Source: Holothuria scabra (Eukaryota; Echinodermata; Holothuroidea; Aspidochirotida; Holothuriidae). Taken from it: a stretch of 64,000 bases of DNA. Below the pieces are notes generated by a model. It made no database searches. It saw only the letters and a program-made list of their open reading frames with translations, and was not told the origin of the DNA. The position numbers and the translations under genes are program-made. Positions 39,901 through 49,876 of this stretch are shown here, in pieces. Location of the stretch: assembly GCA_037179385.1 (NCBI GenBank), contig CM074179.1:29332046-29396045 (forward strand), read 5' to 3'. The stretch's first letter is position 1, and each line of letters begins with the position of its first letter.

Positions 39901-42900
39901 CCCAAAGGCGAATCTGCAAGGTTTAAGCATATATCTGGGCCAAATTAACTAAAGCCTCAGGGTAGGTAAATTCTGGTTCATAATCCATCATCCACTGCAA
40001 TGGTTTCAAATGGTTTAAATGAATTAGTAGTATCCTGCTATCCCCACACAGGGCAAAGTGTAATTGTTGCAAGTGTCTTTGGTTTGAAGTTTTGCATTAT
40101 TGGCCTCACATATAATCTGGTCTTGTAAAACCGTATTCACAGTGACTGAGTGAGTGCTGCCGACTTGCTTCAACAGGTACGATTTTGTAGGCAAGAATGG
40201 CGTATGCAAGCGGCTAAATCAAATACCTAGCCTATGCTAGATGACTGCACAGAGTGTAGTAGTTTTAATCTGAGGCTAGTGGGTCACGATAATATTTCAA
40301 AGACAAGAAGATAAAAAATACCGTTGTACGTTGAAAGTTTTGGAATGGTTCGACATGTTTGGAGGGTTATGTTTGAATTACTTTGCCCAGAAAAATCATG
40401 TTATAGTCTACTGTTCTTTTGGAGATAAATGGGACGCTTATCCTGGGGTAAAGATATCATGGGGGAGGGAGATGCCCCTCATGCCCCGCCGGTGCAGCCA
40501 CTGGGGAGAACATCGTAACGAAACTTTCAGAATTACGTAAGACTAATTATTGTAGAACTTCTTAGATGGGATGTACTTGATGATTACTTTACAACTAGTG
40601 CATATGCTCAATAGTAGCTAATGACTCTACGCAAATTTTGTGAAAAGTTAAAATAAGCGTCAGGCTAATTGTTGCGCTGTGTTCATAAGTTCATAAAGAG
40701 TGTCAACATCATTGTGGTGTTTTCCTTGACTTAGAGTCAAATAGCAGCCTTAGTTTTTCCTTTGAATCCGAAGTTTTTACTGTAGTAAGCGTGCACTTTC
40801 TAAAATTCTAAAACTTGCGGACACACTTGCGAGTACGTCTGATTCCACTCACACGTGTAATGTTTGTTTTGTGAGTTTTCGTGTAGACTATAATCAGAAG
40901 GTTATAGAAGTTAAGAGTTAGAATGTCGTTGTTTTACGGCCCAGTTTCCAATTGGCCGGTTCGAGACCGGTCGGCCACGGCCTTTTTTCAGTTTGGTTCA
41001 CTGGCCTGCACCTGTACCACAGATCAATCCAAGTTTGATAGGGAATTTGCCTTCGGTCCATCACCTCGATTCCCCGTTCAAAATCACTCGTTTACCAGAA
41101 GATACAAGTATCATATCACAAACTCTCTTAAAACACCGGGATTAAATTTAAAGAAGGTATGTGTTCTATTTACTCCAACACAATCCTGTAAAGTTTCCTA
41201 GTTAACCTATTCAAATTCTAGTTTCTTCTACTAGAATTTGTGTTAGTTTAACTAGGATTTGCATTCGTTTAACCAGGATTCCAGAAAAATTCGGCCACGA
41301 TTATGTAAATAAATAGAACATCGATACTGGTAAAGTTTAACACCGGTGCTTTGAAAGTGTTTGCAGTGTTGTGGTAATTGCTGTTAAATTAAGTATGTCT
41401 GAATATTTTTGGATGAAACTTCAAAATTTAAAGGTAAAGAGCAGTCTCTCCAAACTTATTTTGAAAGAAACAGCTCAGTAGCACAATTTTCGTCTTATTT
41501 CTCTTCAAAGTATTTTCATTACATTTTATGATTAAAATATTGCATATTCAAGGTAAATCAAGCAGTTATTTCCAGTAAATTTCAAATTTGAAGAGAAAAA
41601 ATGTTGTCACATGACTCCCAACAGCTAATCATGAAACTGGACAGTCTACTACACTACTTCAATTCCGGATGACTTCTCCTGCCCTTTAAATGAGAGACAA
41701 GATAACCTTCTCTCCCTGATGAACAATCACAGAGTTGACCGTGGTGTCGTAATATATGAATATCAACGGCGCACGACGCACTATACCAAGCAGTGTATTT
41801 GCGTCTGTCACACATTCGGAGATAAGCAGCACGGGAACATAGTTATCCAAACCAACGTAAAACTGTACTACTATCACTCTATTTGTTTAGCGAGTTTAAT
41901 ATTCTTGACATACCTGGAAACTGCCGGGTTCAGTGACGGCAACACGACCCAGAAGTCCATGACAAATTCCTCTCGACAGCAGTATAGTTTACTCTGAGAA
42001 CTGGTCTTACTGTCTTAACTTGCTTACCCTAAGGTTGACGTTGCAGCCATATTGCCATATACAATAAATAGATATGTTTGGGATAAGTCCGTAGTTATAG
42101 GTTTGGTGCGTTTGGGTTCTCAGAAAAACTTGTGAGACGTCGTTTGATATTGTTCTACCATAGGAAAGATTAATCCCATAACTATTAAGTGCAGCTTTCA
42201 AGAGAATACTCAAAGGTTCAAACTAAAATGTTCTTTCTTGTTACCTTGAAGGTTACAAGCCATATATCACGTTGTGCAATTGCTAGAGGCGTTTCGCTCA
42301 GAAAGATTACTTATAGAGGCGGAGTCTGTTAAATGAAGGAAATGTTTGTCAAGTGTCATGATCAAGAAGGGACGATAATTAACAACGACAGGCTAAATGC
42401 GATTCAAGATGGGATAGCAAGTTTTATTAATGACAAAATGTACATGCCAGAATGCTGGTGTACCACAGATGCTGTTGTTATCAACAAGGGGCGCACCTGA
42501 TCATATGCCCTGAGCATATGCCCTGTCAATGATAACAATGCGTTGCTTCGCATAACTATTTCTCTTTTTTTTTGTCATTTCACAAATGACAGTTGTATAT
42601 AGATAACACGTTTTTTGCCTATGTCATTCACGAAACAAATGGGCAGTCTAACTATTCATTCATTAACTTGCGCACTCCTGCCGGTTTCATTGCATAGAAC
42701 AAACGAGAAACTGTGGGCCATCTTGTCTGCAAACATGTACAATGGGAGCAATCGTTGGGAAACTGACAAGAGAAAAAATAGATCCTTAAAATTTGCAAAA
42801 TATTTCACTAAATTGCGTCTAGGGATATTTAAAATTTTCCCAAAGGGTGAACACTACTCTCCTAGACTCCTCCCTAGGACCGCGGTCAGAAACAACCTCC

Positions 42901-45900
42901 AGCCCACCCACCACCTCTCCTAATCCCAGTCGAAAAATATGACTACACCTTTTAAACGAACAAAAGACTAAATAAGTGATAAAATCGTTTGAATCCTCTG
43001 CTCCTTCAAACAAAACTGTTTAGGGACCACTGTCAAGCAAGCGTGGGAAGGGTCATTTCCGTCCTTTAGAAGGTACAAAACTGGTGTTACAACTGTCCTT
43101 CAAATGAAAATTGTAAAAACAAAGGATAACATTAGCCATATATGGTACGTGTCTCCCATGACATCACAAGATTTGCATATTGAGCTCATATTTATTAGTG
43201 ATTAAGTGAAAATCAGAAATTGCCCTGTAATATGGTCAATTTTTGATGGATTTTGATGGAAATTGTGGCTATTTTCATGGTTTTTAATGCTTTTTATATC
43301 CAATACCAGTTTTGTCACACTACCTTAAATGAATAAGTCTCATTTGGCGGACTATTATTGGTGAATGAAACGTCGAGATTTCGAATTTGGCCCGCAAATA
43401 ATGGACGAGGTGAAGACGGGACCGTTAGTTTGCAAAATTTGGATACCAGACGGTTTGAGGGAAAATTGTAGTTCCACAAAAATGGTTGCAAAAAGCTTAA
43501 TTTATAGGCTATCAGTTTTTGCAAGGCTGACCATGCGTTGGGAACAGCAGACTAGTATTTAAACAACCTAAATGCAGGAGTCTCACAAGAGTAGCTTGAA
43601 TGTTAGAACAATGTATAAAACGTTAAGAAAAAGCTCAGTCATTTTGTTAGCGAGGTTGTTAAGTAGGCAACTTCGTATCCCCTACCTTTGCTTTGCGGCT
43701 CTGAATGTTCGTTAAGTATTACGTACGTACGTGATAATAATTACGTACGTACGTAATAATATTACGTACGTACCGGTATTAATACTGCGTACTTACGTGA
43801 TAATTACTACGTACGTACGTAATAATTTTTTTTTTTACTATGTCCTAAATAGAGCTTCATACTTTTAAGCACTAGCAATAATGTTAATTGTAAAAGTATG
43901 TTACGGTGTAATTTGTTCAGGATTATTTGATGGGATGCGGCTTTTGTTGTAGCTCAACTTTTATGAACACCATACTCATTTTTTCCTTGTGGGTGACATA
44001 ATGTTAGAAAAGATACGCGCAATGACGAAAAGACACGTTCGGCGAGTCACCGTAATAGGACCTAATTTTGACTTTATACATAATGAATCTGCCTTTTTTA
44101 GACTTTGGCTCGTTATTACTAAATACACGTAGCTTTAAATATGCATTAACAGTTGCTTACTTAACACTTGTCCAAATCTATCAAAATCATATCGGATGTT
44201 TTTACCCAGAGTTTGTGTCACTCCTTTCTACGTTCCTCGGATACCGATTGAAGCTGATGTTCGAAGGACCATGCAAGGGAATGGCTTTGTGTGCAACGAC
44301 CAAGATGAAGCTTGTGTGCCGTGTGCGAGAGGCACCTACGGTAATGGGGGAGATGGATGTGATAGTTGCCCACGAGGTTAGCACTTTGCAAATATAAAGC
44401 TCCATTGAAGGTATACCTTTTTCCGAAAACAAAATAGGGAGGCAGTGGAGTACAAAGGGAGAGGGGCATTGGGCCATGTCCCCCAGGGATGCCATTTTAA
44501 TAGATCCTACTTCACTCCCACAGAATTTACTTCAAACGGTAGCATATGTGGCACCAAACTGCGTGTAAGGACACCCAATTTCCGAAAAAAATTCATAGGG
44601 GAAGGGATTTACTCTGCAAGGCTCCTCACTGAGGCCATTTTTTTTAAAATAATTCCTTAAATAGGCAAATTTTGTCAAATTTCAAATTTAACTTGAAAAA
44701 GGTAGACTCTGTAACACCCTGGTGGCACCGATTGCCTCTGAGGACATCTGCCTTTATAAGAATTGTCCCATCCCTTAGATTCCTTCCCCGCCCGGCATAG
44801 ACGTAACTGACGGGGGCATGGAAGCGGAGGGCTTAGGTGCGGTGAGCAACAGTTTGGCATTTATCCTGCAAGAGATGTAGGGGTACAGTCATTAACAGTC
44901 ATGAGTTCGAGCAGTCACAGGCAATGTCATCAATGCAGCGGATCTTGAATTTAGCCAAGAGTAACAATAGAGAAGCATTAGCATATTTTAAATTGCGTTG
45001 TATAGTTTCCCCGAAAAAAAAGAATCAGGACCATTTATATAATAGTGGTATAACATTTTATGTGGTGATATTCTGATCACTAAGCATGTTGCTGTTTTTT
45101 TTAAAAATTTTTTGTTATTGCAAACAAAAGCTAAACTTAAAGATTTTTTAGATTTTCTTCCCAAGCATGAACACGCCATTTTCTGCCATCTGAGGGGTCA
45201 CAATTTTAAAGATTTTCTCTCCTCTCCGCGGCAACAAATGGTAGCGCTCCGCTCAGGTAATCTTTCGGGATAAATTTCATTTTTCGGTAAAAGTATTTCT
45301 TTACTCTCTGATCACTTTCCAGTTTTTCGAAATTTATTTTGAAGTAAGCATTTCATTGCAACGACATAAGAAGATAGCGACTCGTTAGATTCTTCGTAAA
45401 CGTCTGGAAAATGCTATATCAGGCCATCTGAGGGGTCCGATTTTTCGAAGTTTTCTACGCGCTCCGCGGCAACTAATGGTGGCGCTCCTCTGGGACAGTC
45501 TTTTCGGCCAAGAAAAAAACAGCAAATTGAAATACCCTCGTTCGCCTATGCCGATCGATGTTCTTTTACGTTGGCTCCGAAAAGTATGCAAATCTTAAAA
45601 CAAATTTTACTTCGAAAGGTAGCGTAAATGGCATTTGATTGTATGTAAAGACACAAAATTTTCAGTTTTATCCTTATGAACCACTACGATTCAACATTAA
45701 ACACTTTTCCTGTCAAAATCGAGAATCTTGCACCATTTTGCATCGAGGCTCATTGAAAAGGCCAAAAATTTTCAAGGGGGGGGACACTTCTTCCCCTTGG
45801 ACCCCTTTTTCAGGGTCATTCAACATACTGCATGCCCCCCCCCCCCTTCAGAGAAATCCTGCGTACGCCACTGTTAGAAGGTAACCTACATGAATACTTT

Positions 45901-48475
45901 GCATTGAATGTATAGGTGATTTTACAATGGTGCAGTTGATCATTTAAAAAAAGAAGACCATGATACTCTATGTCTAAAGAGTTTACATGTTACAATGTGG
46001 AAAATAATGTAAAGTCATTTTTTTACTACAGAAAGTAGTATTGTAATTCTTAACAGGTGGTTACTATCAAGACGAAATCGGTACTACCGTGAATCAGTCC
46101 GATGAAGAAGTGTGCAAAAAATGTCCTAATGGAACTTTCGTGAAGAAAGGTGGTGGAAGTGATATAAGTGACTGTAAAGTTTGTCCAGAAGGAACGGTAA
46201 AACACTTTCATGCCAAGTACAGAGCATGTGCGTGTCTAGATGGTTACGCCAGAATTGACCGTTTCGGCCCATGCTTCATCTGTTTAGAAACGGGTGTAAA
46301 TTGCTCTTGGAAAGATTACAGGACGATTCAACGAGGTTATTTTTGGAGCTGGGATTTTGCAGCCGCCAGTCTTAGCAGCTATAGGAAGTTCGCTAAAAAT
46401 TTAAATCAATCAAGAAACTTCGACCAAAACACAAAATACGAAATGGCAATTCCAAGGGATTACAAATGTCCACGCAAAGATAGTTGTATAACTTCAGACG
46501 ACGAACTGGAAGTGGTTTGTGCAGAGGGTTACACAGGTTGGCTGTGTAGCAATTGTGATAAAAGTTTTTATTCTGTTATCAATAGTTGCATTCATTGTCC
46601 TAGCCCTGTATACATAGCAGTTGAAGCATTGCTAATCTTCAGTGTTTTTGTTGCTACCTATCTGTTTGCCATGTATCGAAGGAAATGTTTGCTGAAATCT
46701 CAAGGGTGCACGATCTTTCCTTTACGTGCTTACATCGAGGATAAAAATTGCTCTAGGATTTTACCAGGTGGTCGGAGGGCTAATGTTGACATTGCATAAT
46801 GCCAATTTTAGGAAGACTCTTTATATTTTTGGAGAAATCTTATCGGTGTTACAAGTTAACGTTTTAAAAATCTTTGTTAGACCAAGATGTATCAGTCATA
46901 AATTCGATATTAATCCGAAGGTTGAATTTATCATAGAAACATCTCTTCCTTTAGTTATAATGCTATTTGCATCCTTCTTTTACTTCGGCAAATTAAAATT
47001 TGCGACACTGAAAACGAACCAGCTAAAGGATTCTCATCGTGAAAAATTGAAATCGAAACTTATTAGTGTTGTGGTGATTTTGATGTTTGTGGTGTATCCA
47101 TCTATGTGTACATCTATTTTCCAATTGTATCCTTGGTCCTGTAAAACATTTTATTTGGACATACAAAACATAACTTCCATAAAAGTACTACGATCTGACT
47201 TCAACATAAGCTGTGCCGATTTAACTGTGTATCAATATGCTGCGTATTTGTCGACAGCTTGGTACGTAGTTGCATTTCCGGCGATCCTCTATTTGTACCT
47301 TTGGACAAGATCTTCGGCATTTCGTAATCAACCGAAGGAAATCGTAACAAGAAATGCAAATGTTCCATATTGGATGACATTTTTCGTTGAAAATTTCAAA
47401 TATCAGTACTGGTATTGGGAGATTTTGGAGTTGACTCGAAAAATGGTTCAAACTTTTCTAATTACTCTTCTTGGATGGGAGAGCAAATTGGCAGTACTAA
47501 TGAGTATTTTGATCTCGGTACTGTTCCTAACGCTACATGCAAGGTGTATGCCGATGAAAACAAAGTTTGAACAAGGTCTGCAGGTAGGCTCATTTCTCCT
47601 AAATATTCAATGACAATGAAGGAAAACAGCGGGAATGTAATGCTTTACTCTAATTTAAATCATATAAGCATAAAACGAATGATACTGTCTGTCATATATT
47701 CGTAAGATAAGGCTGTTGACGTTGTCTTTAGCTTTAATAATGTCAGCTTCCTGTAATATTGTGGAGTTAGTTTGTTAGATGGAGTTTTACCGCCCAGTGT
47801 CCAACCTATTGGTTGAAGTCGAGCCGGCCATCACGGCCTTTTTTCCAGTTGTGGCTCGTTGGCTTGTTTTTCCTACTCCATTGCTCATGCGGAGCATCAC
47901 GCACAACGGCAATGGAGTAATATTGTGAAACTGTAATATCACTGGATTGTGCTTGCTAAATAAAGACTTATTAAACTTTCGGAGGAAGCGAAACAAACCT
48001 GAGATTGTCCGTAGATTGAAAAAAATTTCAGTAAAGGGTAACATTTCATCATAACTGCTAAGTGATATGGAAGTGAATTTCTCACTTCATATTATTCTCT
48101 CCTCAGATGTTTTCCTTATTTGCAATACTTACCAATCTCGTAATTTCGGCAGTAAACATTCCAGAGGAGCACGACGCTGCTGTATCCATTATTCTCATTC
48201 TTCTTAATGCTGCTGTAATAGTGGCTATCGCAGGTAATTTTTAGCCCACATTTCATGTGGTGACAATAGTTTGCTCTCAGATTAAACAACACCGTTTCCA
48301 TATAGTAACACTGAATAATTTCCAGAGTTTGTATAAGGGAAACCATACTAACTTGAAATAAAATTCCATTTCTTTTTTGCTATTTTCAGTTGAACTGGTA
48401 CTGAATATTGCATTAGCATTGAAACAAGCAAAGTTTGGAGTACTTTTGAAAAAGACATTTCAGAAGAAGAACTAA
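30859..48475 (+). CDS. Leucine-rich repeat, GCC2/GCC3 cysteine-rich, multi-pass membrane protein (gene span; 5' partial)
   Basis: Ten exons join into about 796 residues: 30859-30930, 31209-31361, 33953-34021, 35785-35853, 36066-36137, 38676-38726, 44210-44376, 46057-47583, 48107-48233, 48390-48475. The order is leucine-rich repeats, a cysteine-rich cap, GCC2/GCC3 modules, a multi-pass membrane domain and a short basic tail ending at TAA. Every junction has AG and GT, and phases agree throughout. The summed length is a whole number of codons only if one surplus base is skipped near 46722-46728. Proteins with GCC2/GCC3 repeats before a membrane domain occur in many protists and marine invertebrates; ligands are generally unknown. 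A cell-surface receptor or sensor is inferred from the architecture. The signal peptide, any N-terminal cap and possibly more repeats were not found upstream. Confidence 0.85.
31209..31361 (+). CDS. Exon: two leucine-rich repeats
   Basis: This 153-base exon encodes two repeats, DLSCNLLTEIPPELF and LLHKNQLSFLPRGIFQNL. It sits between TTTTACAG and GTACGT with the same entry and exit phase as its neighbours. The missing intron at the repeat boundary suggests intron loss or an ancestral two-repeat exon. Confidence 0.87.
33239..33687. mobile_element. 449-bp hAT-like non-autonomous element in an intron
   Basis: The ends are CAGGCTTGTCCAACC and, reverse-complemented, CAGGGTTGTCCAACC (14 of 15). An exact 8-bp duplication, GTTTAGGA, flanks the element at 33231-33238 and 33688-33695. 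An 8-bp duplication and CAGG..CCTG ends are hallmarks of hAT transposons. The inside has no transposase frame. It interrupts the intron between the second and third recognised exons of the leucine-rich repeat gene. Confidence 0.93.
33953..34021 (+). CDS. Exon: one leucine-rich repeat
   Basis: The exon reads SLYHNKIHSLFPELFVNTR in frame with its neighbours. It is 69 bases, bounded by TTTCTAACAG and GTAAGA. Confidence 0.83.
35785..35853 (+). CDS. Exon: one leucine-rich repeat
   Basis: The exon reads YLFGNQLSEVTNGSLVSKYI. It is 69 bases, bounded by ACGCGCAG and GTAAGT. The LPxxxF part is altered, so the repeat is divergent. Confidence 0.8.
36066..36137 (+). CDS. Exon: one leucine-rich repeat
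   Basis: The exon reads HLYGNKIKNISGTESTSRII. It is 72 bases, bounded by TTTTTTCAG and GTAAGT, with the same phase as the others. Confidence 0.8.
37975..38130. mobile_element. Short element related to the 39323-39478 element
   Basis: The left end CAGTCTAAAAACGTCCGGTTC-like sequence and repeated TTTTGAACC/GGTTCAAA words match the element at 39323-39478. The right inverted end is poorly preserved, so boundaries are approximate. Confidence 0.5.
38676..38726 (+). CDS. Exon: short terminal leucine-rich repeat
   Basis: The exon reads FISCDSVNVIGRKNLN in frame. At 51 bases it is shorter than the others, as expected for a last partial repeat before the cysteine cap. It lies between ATTGACAG and GTGAGC. 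Its phase joins it to the exon at 44210 without disturbance. Because it is short, it is the least certain exon. Confidence 0.65.
39323..39478. mobile_element. 156-bp inverted-repeat element with CACTCTAAAAAC ends
   Basis: Both ends read CACTCTAAAAAC inward, a perfect 12-base inverted repeat. Inside, GAACCG and AGGATCAA words repeat. A TG dinucleotide borders both sides. The CAC start and short target site fit a CACTA/EnSpm-type non-autonomous element; this assignment is inference. Confidence 0.75.
40917..41030 (+). repeat. SINE-like dispersed repeat, copy with an intact B-box-like motif
   Basis: The sequence GGCCGGTTCGAGACCGG contains GGTTCGAGACC, which matches the RNA polymerase III B-box consensus. 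It is followed by TCGGCCACGGCCTTTTTTCAG. Related segments lie at 47779-47880 and, less well, near 6400 and 2826. No convincing A box was found, so a tRNA-derived SINE is only a possibility. Confidence 0.5.
41198..41300. repeat. Small inverted and direct repeats around CTAGTTAAC words
   Basis: Words such as TTTCCTAGTTAACC, ATTCTAGTTTCTTCTACTAGAAT and GTTTAACTAGGATT recur in both orientations over about 100 bases. One arm pair, ATTCTAG and CTAGAAT, can form a hairpin. No element boundary is evident. Confidence 0.4.
43717..43827. repeat. Palindromic ACGTACGT array
   Basis: Five blocks of self-complementary ACGTACGT or close variants are separated by AATAAT-type spacers over about 110 bases. The whole array is nearly its own reverse complement. 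It lies in an intron of the leucine-rich repeat gene. Confidence 0.85.
44210..44376 (+). CDS. Exon: cysteine-rich cap and start of the GCC2/GCC3 region
   Basis: After TTTTTACCCAG the frame reads VCVTPFYVPRIPIEADV, then NGFVCNDQDEACVPCARGTY and ends CDSCPRG across a GTTAGC donor. The C..CARGTYG..GCDSCPRG pattern is the GCC2/GCC3 (ephrin-receptor-like) signature. The first part resembles the cysteine cap that closes leucine-rich repeat domains, but this is a weaker match. The donor leaves one base, which completes a glycine codon with the next exon. Confidence 0.85.
44443..45873. mobile_element. 1.4-kb terminal-repeat element carrying satellite monomers
   Basis: The left end CAGTGGAGTACAAAGGG and the reverse-complemented right end CAGTGGCGTACGCAGGA agree in 13 of 17 positions. 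The flanking octamers (TAGGGAGG and TTAGAAGG) agree in only 5 of 8, so the borders are provisional. The interior (about 45130-45590) carries the same ~175-bp monomer seen in the 56402-61021 element, which also begins CAGTGGC. It lies in the intron before the large membrane exon. Confidence 0.55.
46057..47583 (+). CDS. Exon: GCC2/GCC3 modules and most of the membrane domain, with a +1 shift
   Basis: The exon opens GYYQDEIGTTVNQSDEEVC and continues with CKKCPNGTFVKKGGGSDISD and CKVCPEGTVKHF, typical GCC2/GCC3 modules. An EGF-like stretch follows, ending CAEGYTGWLCSNCDKSFYSV. The first membrane helix is VYIAVEALLIFSVFVATYLF (46609-46677). The frame then breaks: the upstream frame runs to a stop near 46797, while the evident continuation SRIKIALGFYQVVGG lies in the next frame. 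Further hydrophobic segments include ETSLPLVIMLFASFFYFG, LISVVVILMFVVYPSMC, TAWYVVAFPAILYLYLW and LAVLMSILISVLFLTLH. The WEILELTRKMVQTFLI block is typical of this domain family. The exon ends in phase 0 at GTAGGC. Confidence 0.88.
47779..47880 (+). repeat. SINE-like dispersed repeat in an intron
   Basis: The sequence GGAGTTTTACCGCCCAGTGT then TTGGTTGAAGTCGAGCCGG and CATCACGGCCTTTTTTCCAG aligns with 40917-41030. The B-box-like motif is degraded here. It lies between the large membrane exon and the next exon. Confidence 0.5.
48107..48233 (+). CDS. Exon: last membrane helices
   Basis: The exon reads MFSLFAILTNLVISAVNI and then AAVSIILILLNAAVIVAIA, two hydrophobic segments separated by the acidic PEEHDA. 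It enters in phase 0, matching the previous exon, and leaves after one base. The junctions are TCTCCTCAG and GTAATT. Confidence 0.85.
48390..48475 (+). CDS. Exon: C-terminal tail and stop
   Basis: After TATTTTCAG the frame continues VELVLNIALALKQAKFG and ends KKTFQKKN at TAA. The tail is short and basic, so no cytoplasmic signalling domain follows. No canonical AATAAA signal was seen close downstream. Confidence 0.83.
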
Positions 48476-49395
48476 CCTTCATTGAGCCAATATATAAAAC
48501 TGTCTTATGTATGTAATGAGCTTTACAAATATCACTTTCGCATAAAATCATGTACGCCAATTTTTACTTAATACGATATTAGCTATGATCAACGGAGTAA
48601 GCCAGAGGTGATCATCTTGGCCTCCTCGTCCAATGTGGGAAAAGAAGAAGAAGAAAAAGATGGTGGGAGAAGATAAAAGAGAGAAGCGGCAGTGATAGAA
48701 CCTTAAAGTTTAATTTTTAGCACAATTTGTAATTCAGCCAACCTCCCGTTAAGTTACATTTCCAAAATGGTTCTTCCCCCCTTCTTAGAGGGGATGACGT
48801 TCAGCAGTTCAGTCTTCATTACAACCCAGATCAAATCTTAGCTACAACCTTGATTTGGTACACAACAAAATTGTAGTTTAAAGGCATATTCCGGTGGCTC
48901 TTTATCAAGTTCATGTTAGAAAGCCAAGAATTTCCTAGACTATGTCCTTCAAACCCTGTCGCAATGCCCTTTTCCTGATTCAAGATATCTAACTTTAAAG
49001 TTTGGGTATTTTTGTTAAAAATTACAACTCCTTTTCACCAAAACCACAGAAATAAATGAATTATGGGCACATTGGGTCTATGGTTTGCCTTTTGGTGTTT
49101 TGGTGTTTGTCCTTGAAATTTGATACTATTGGAATGTTTGGATACATTTTTATGTAGTTAGAAAGCTGGAGAGGATTTAACGACACACCAATACATACAG
49201 GTATGCCTTACATAGTGTCTCCAAGAAAAGAAAAAAAAAAAACATTGTTGCAGTAAGTTTACCTAAAAATACCACGGAACATCAAAATGGGACCAATTTC
49301 CACGAAAAAGATTGTAAATACGGTAGTCAGATCAGAAATTACTGTAAAGTATGCCCTGAAAGGGAAAATTTCTGCATATTTTTTACTGGTCGATT
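48476..49395. other. 3' flank of the leucine-rich repeat gene
   Basis: No gene was recognised. The 3' untranslated region probably lies here. A purine-rich run (AAGAAGAAGAAGAAAAAG) occurs near 48640-48660. Confidence 0.4.
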
Positions 49396-49745
49396 TTAGG
49401 AGTATGAAAGATAAAAAATATTTTTCGAAATTTTAAGTCCCCCCAGTGGTACCATTTTTGTGCCCATGGCGGTGGTTTTGGTCTGATGGAAGAATTTACC
49501 ATTGAAAGTAAAATAATTGTGCTTAAGAATTAAGTTAGTAATTTTGGAAAGATTGTATACGAGAGTTCTATCTGTAGTTTGGTCAAAAATAAAAGTTTTT
49601 GCATGCGACGACGCCCTCCTCATGTGAAATTTTGGAATACAATGCGGTAACATCCACCGTGACAAAGAGAGCTTCTGTGGGGATATTTTCATGCATAAAC
49701 TCGAAAAAAAGAATGCTGTCTATCTTCCTTATTCAAACCATCACA
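49396..49745 (-). mobile_element. Penelope-like reverse-transcriptase fragment (motifs A and B)
   Basis: On the minus strand, NIPTEALFVTVDVTALYSKI (motif A region with the VDVTALY aspartate) is followed, after one frame change, by HNYFTFNGKFFHQTKTTAMG then TKMVP, the diagnostic Penelope-like motif B block. The reading breaks off before motif C. The upstream (N-terminal) side abuts the AAT/AAC microsatellite. It is a dead fragment. Confidence 0.85.
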
Positions 49746-49876
49746 TTAATAATAATAATAATAATAATAACAATAACAATAACAATAACAATAACAATAA
49801 CAATAACAATAACAATAACAATAACAATAACAATAACAATAACAATAACAATAACAATAACAATAACAATAATAAA
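49746..49876 (+). repeat. (AAT)n then (AACAAT)n microsatellite
   Basis: About nine AAT units are followed by about 17 AACAAT units. The array marks the 5' border of the R4-like element. Three-frame runs of N, T/I or V residues over it are shadows. Confidence 0.95.

Noticed and set aside
40937..40975. tRNA gene around the B-box-like motif
   Set aside because: No cloverleaf could be drawn: acceptor and anticodon arms and an A box are missing.
46705..46740. A mini-intron that would repair the frame break in the membrane exon
   Set aside because: The only GT..AG pair that fits would give an intron of about 35 bases, far shorter than any other intron here; a surplus base is simpler.
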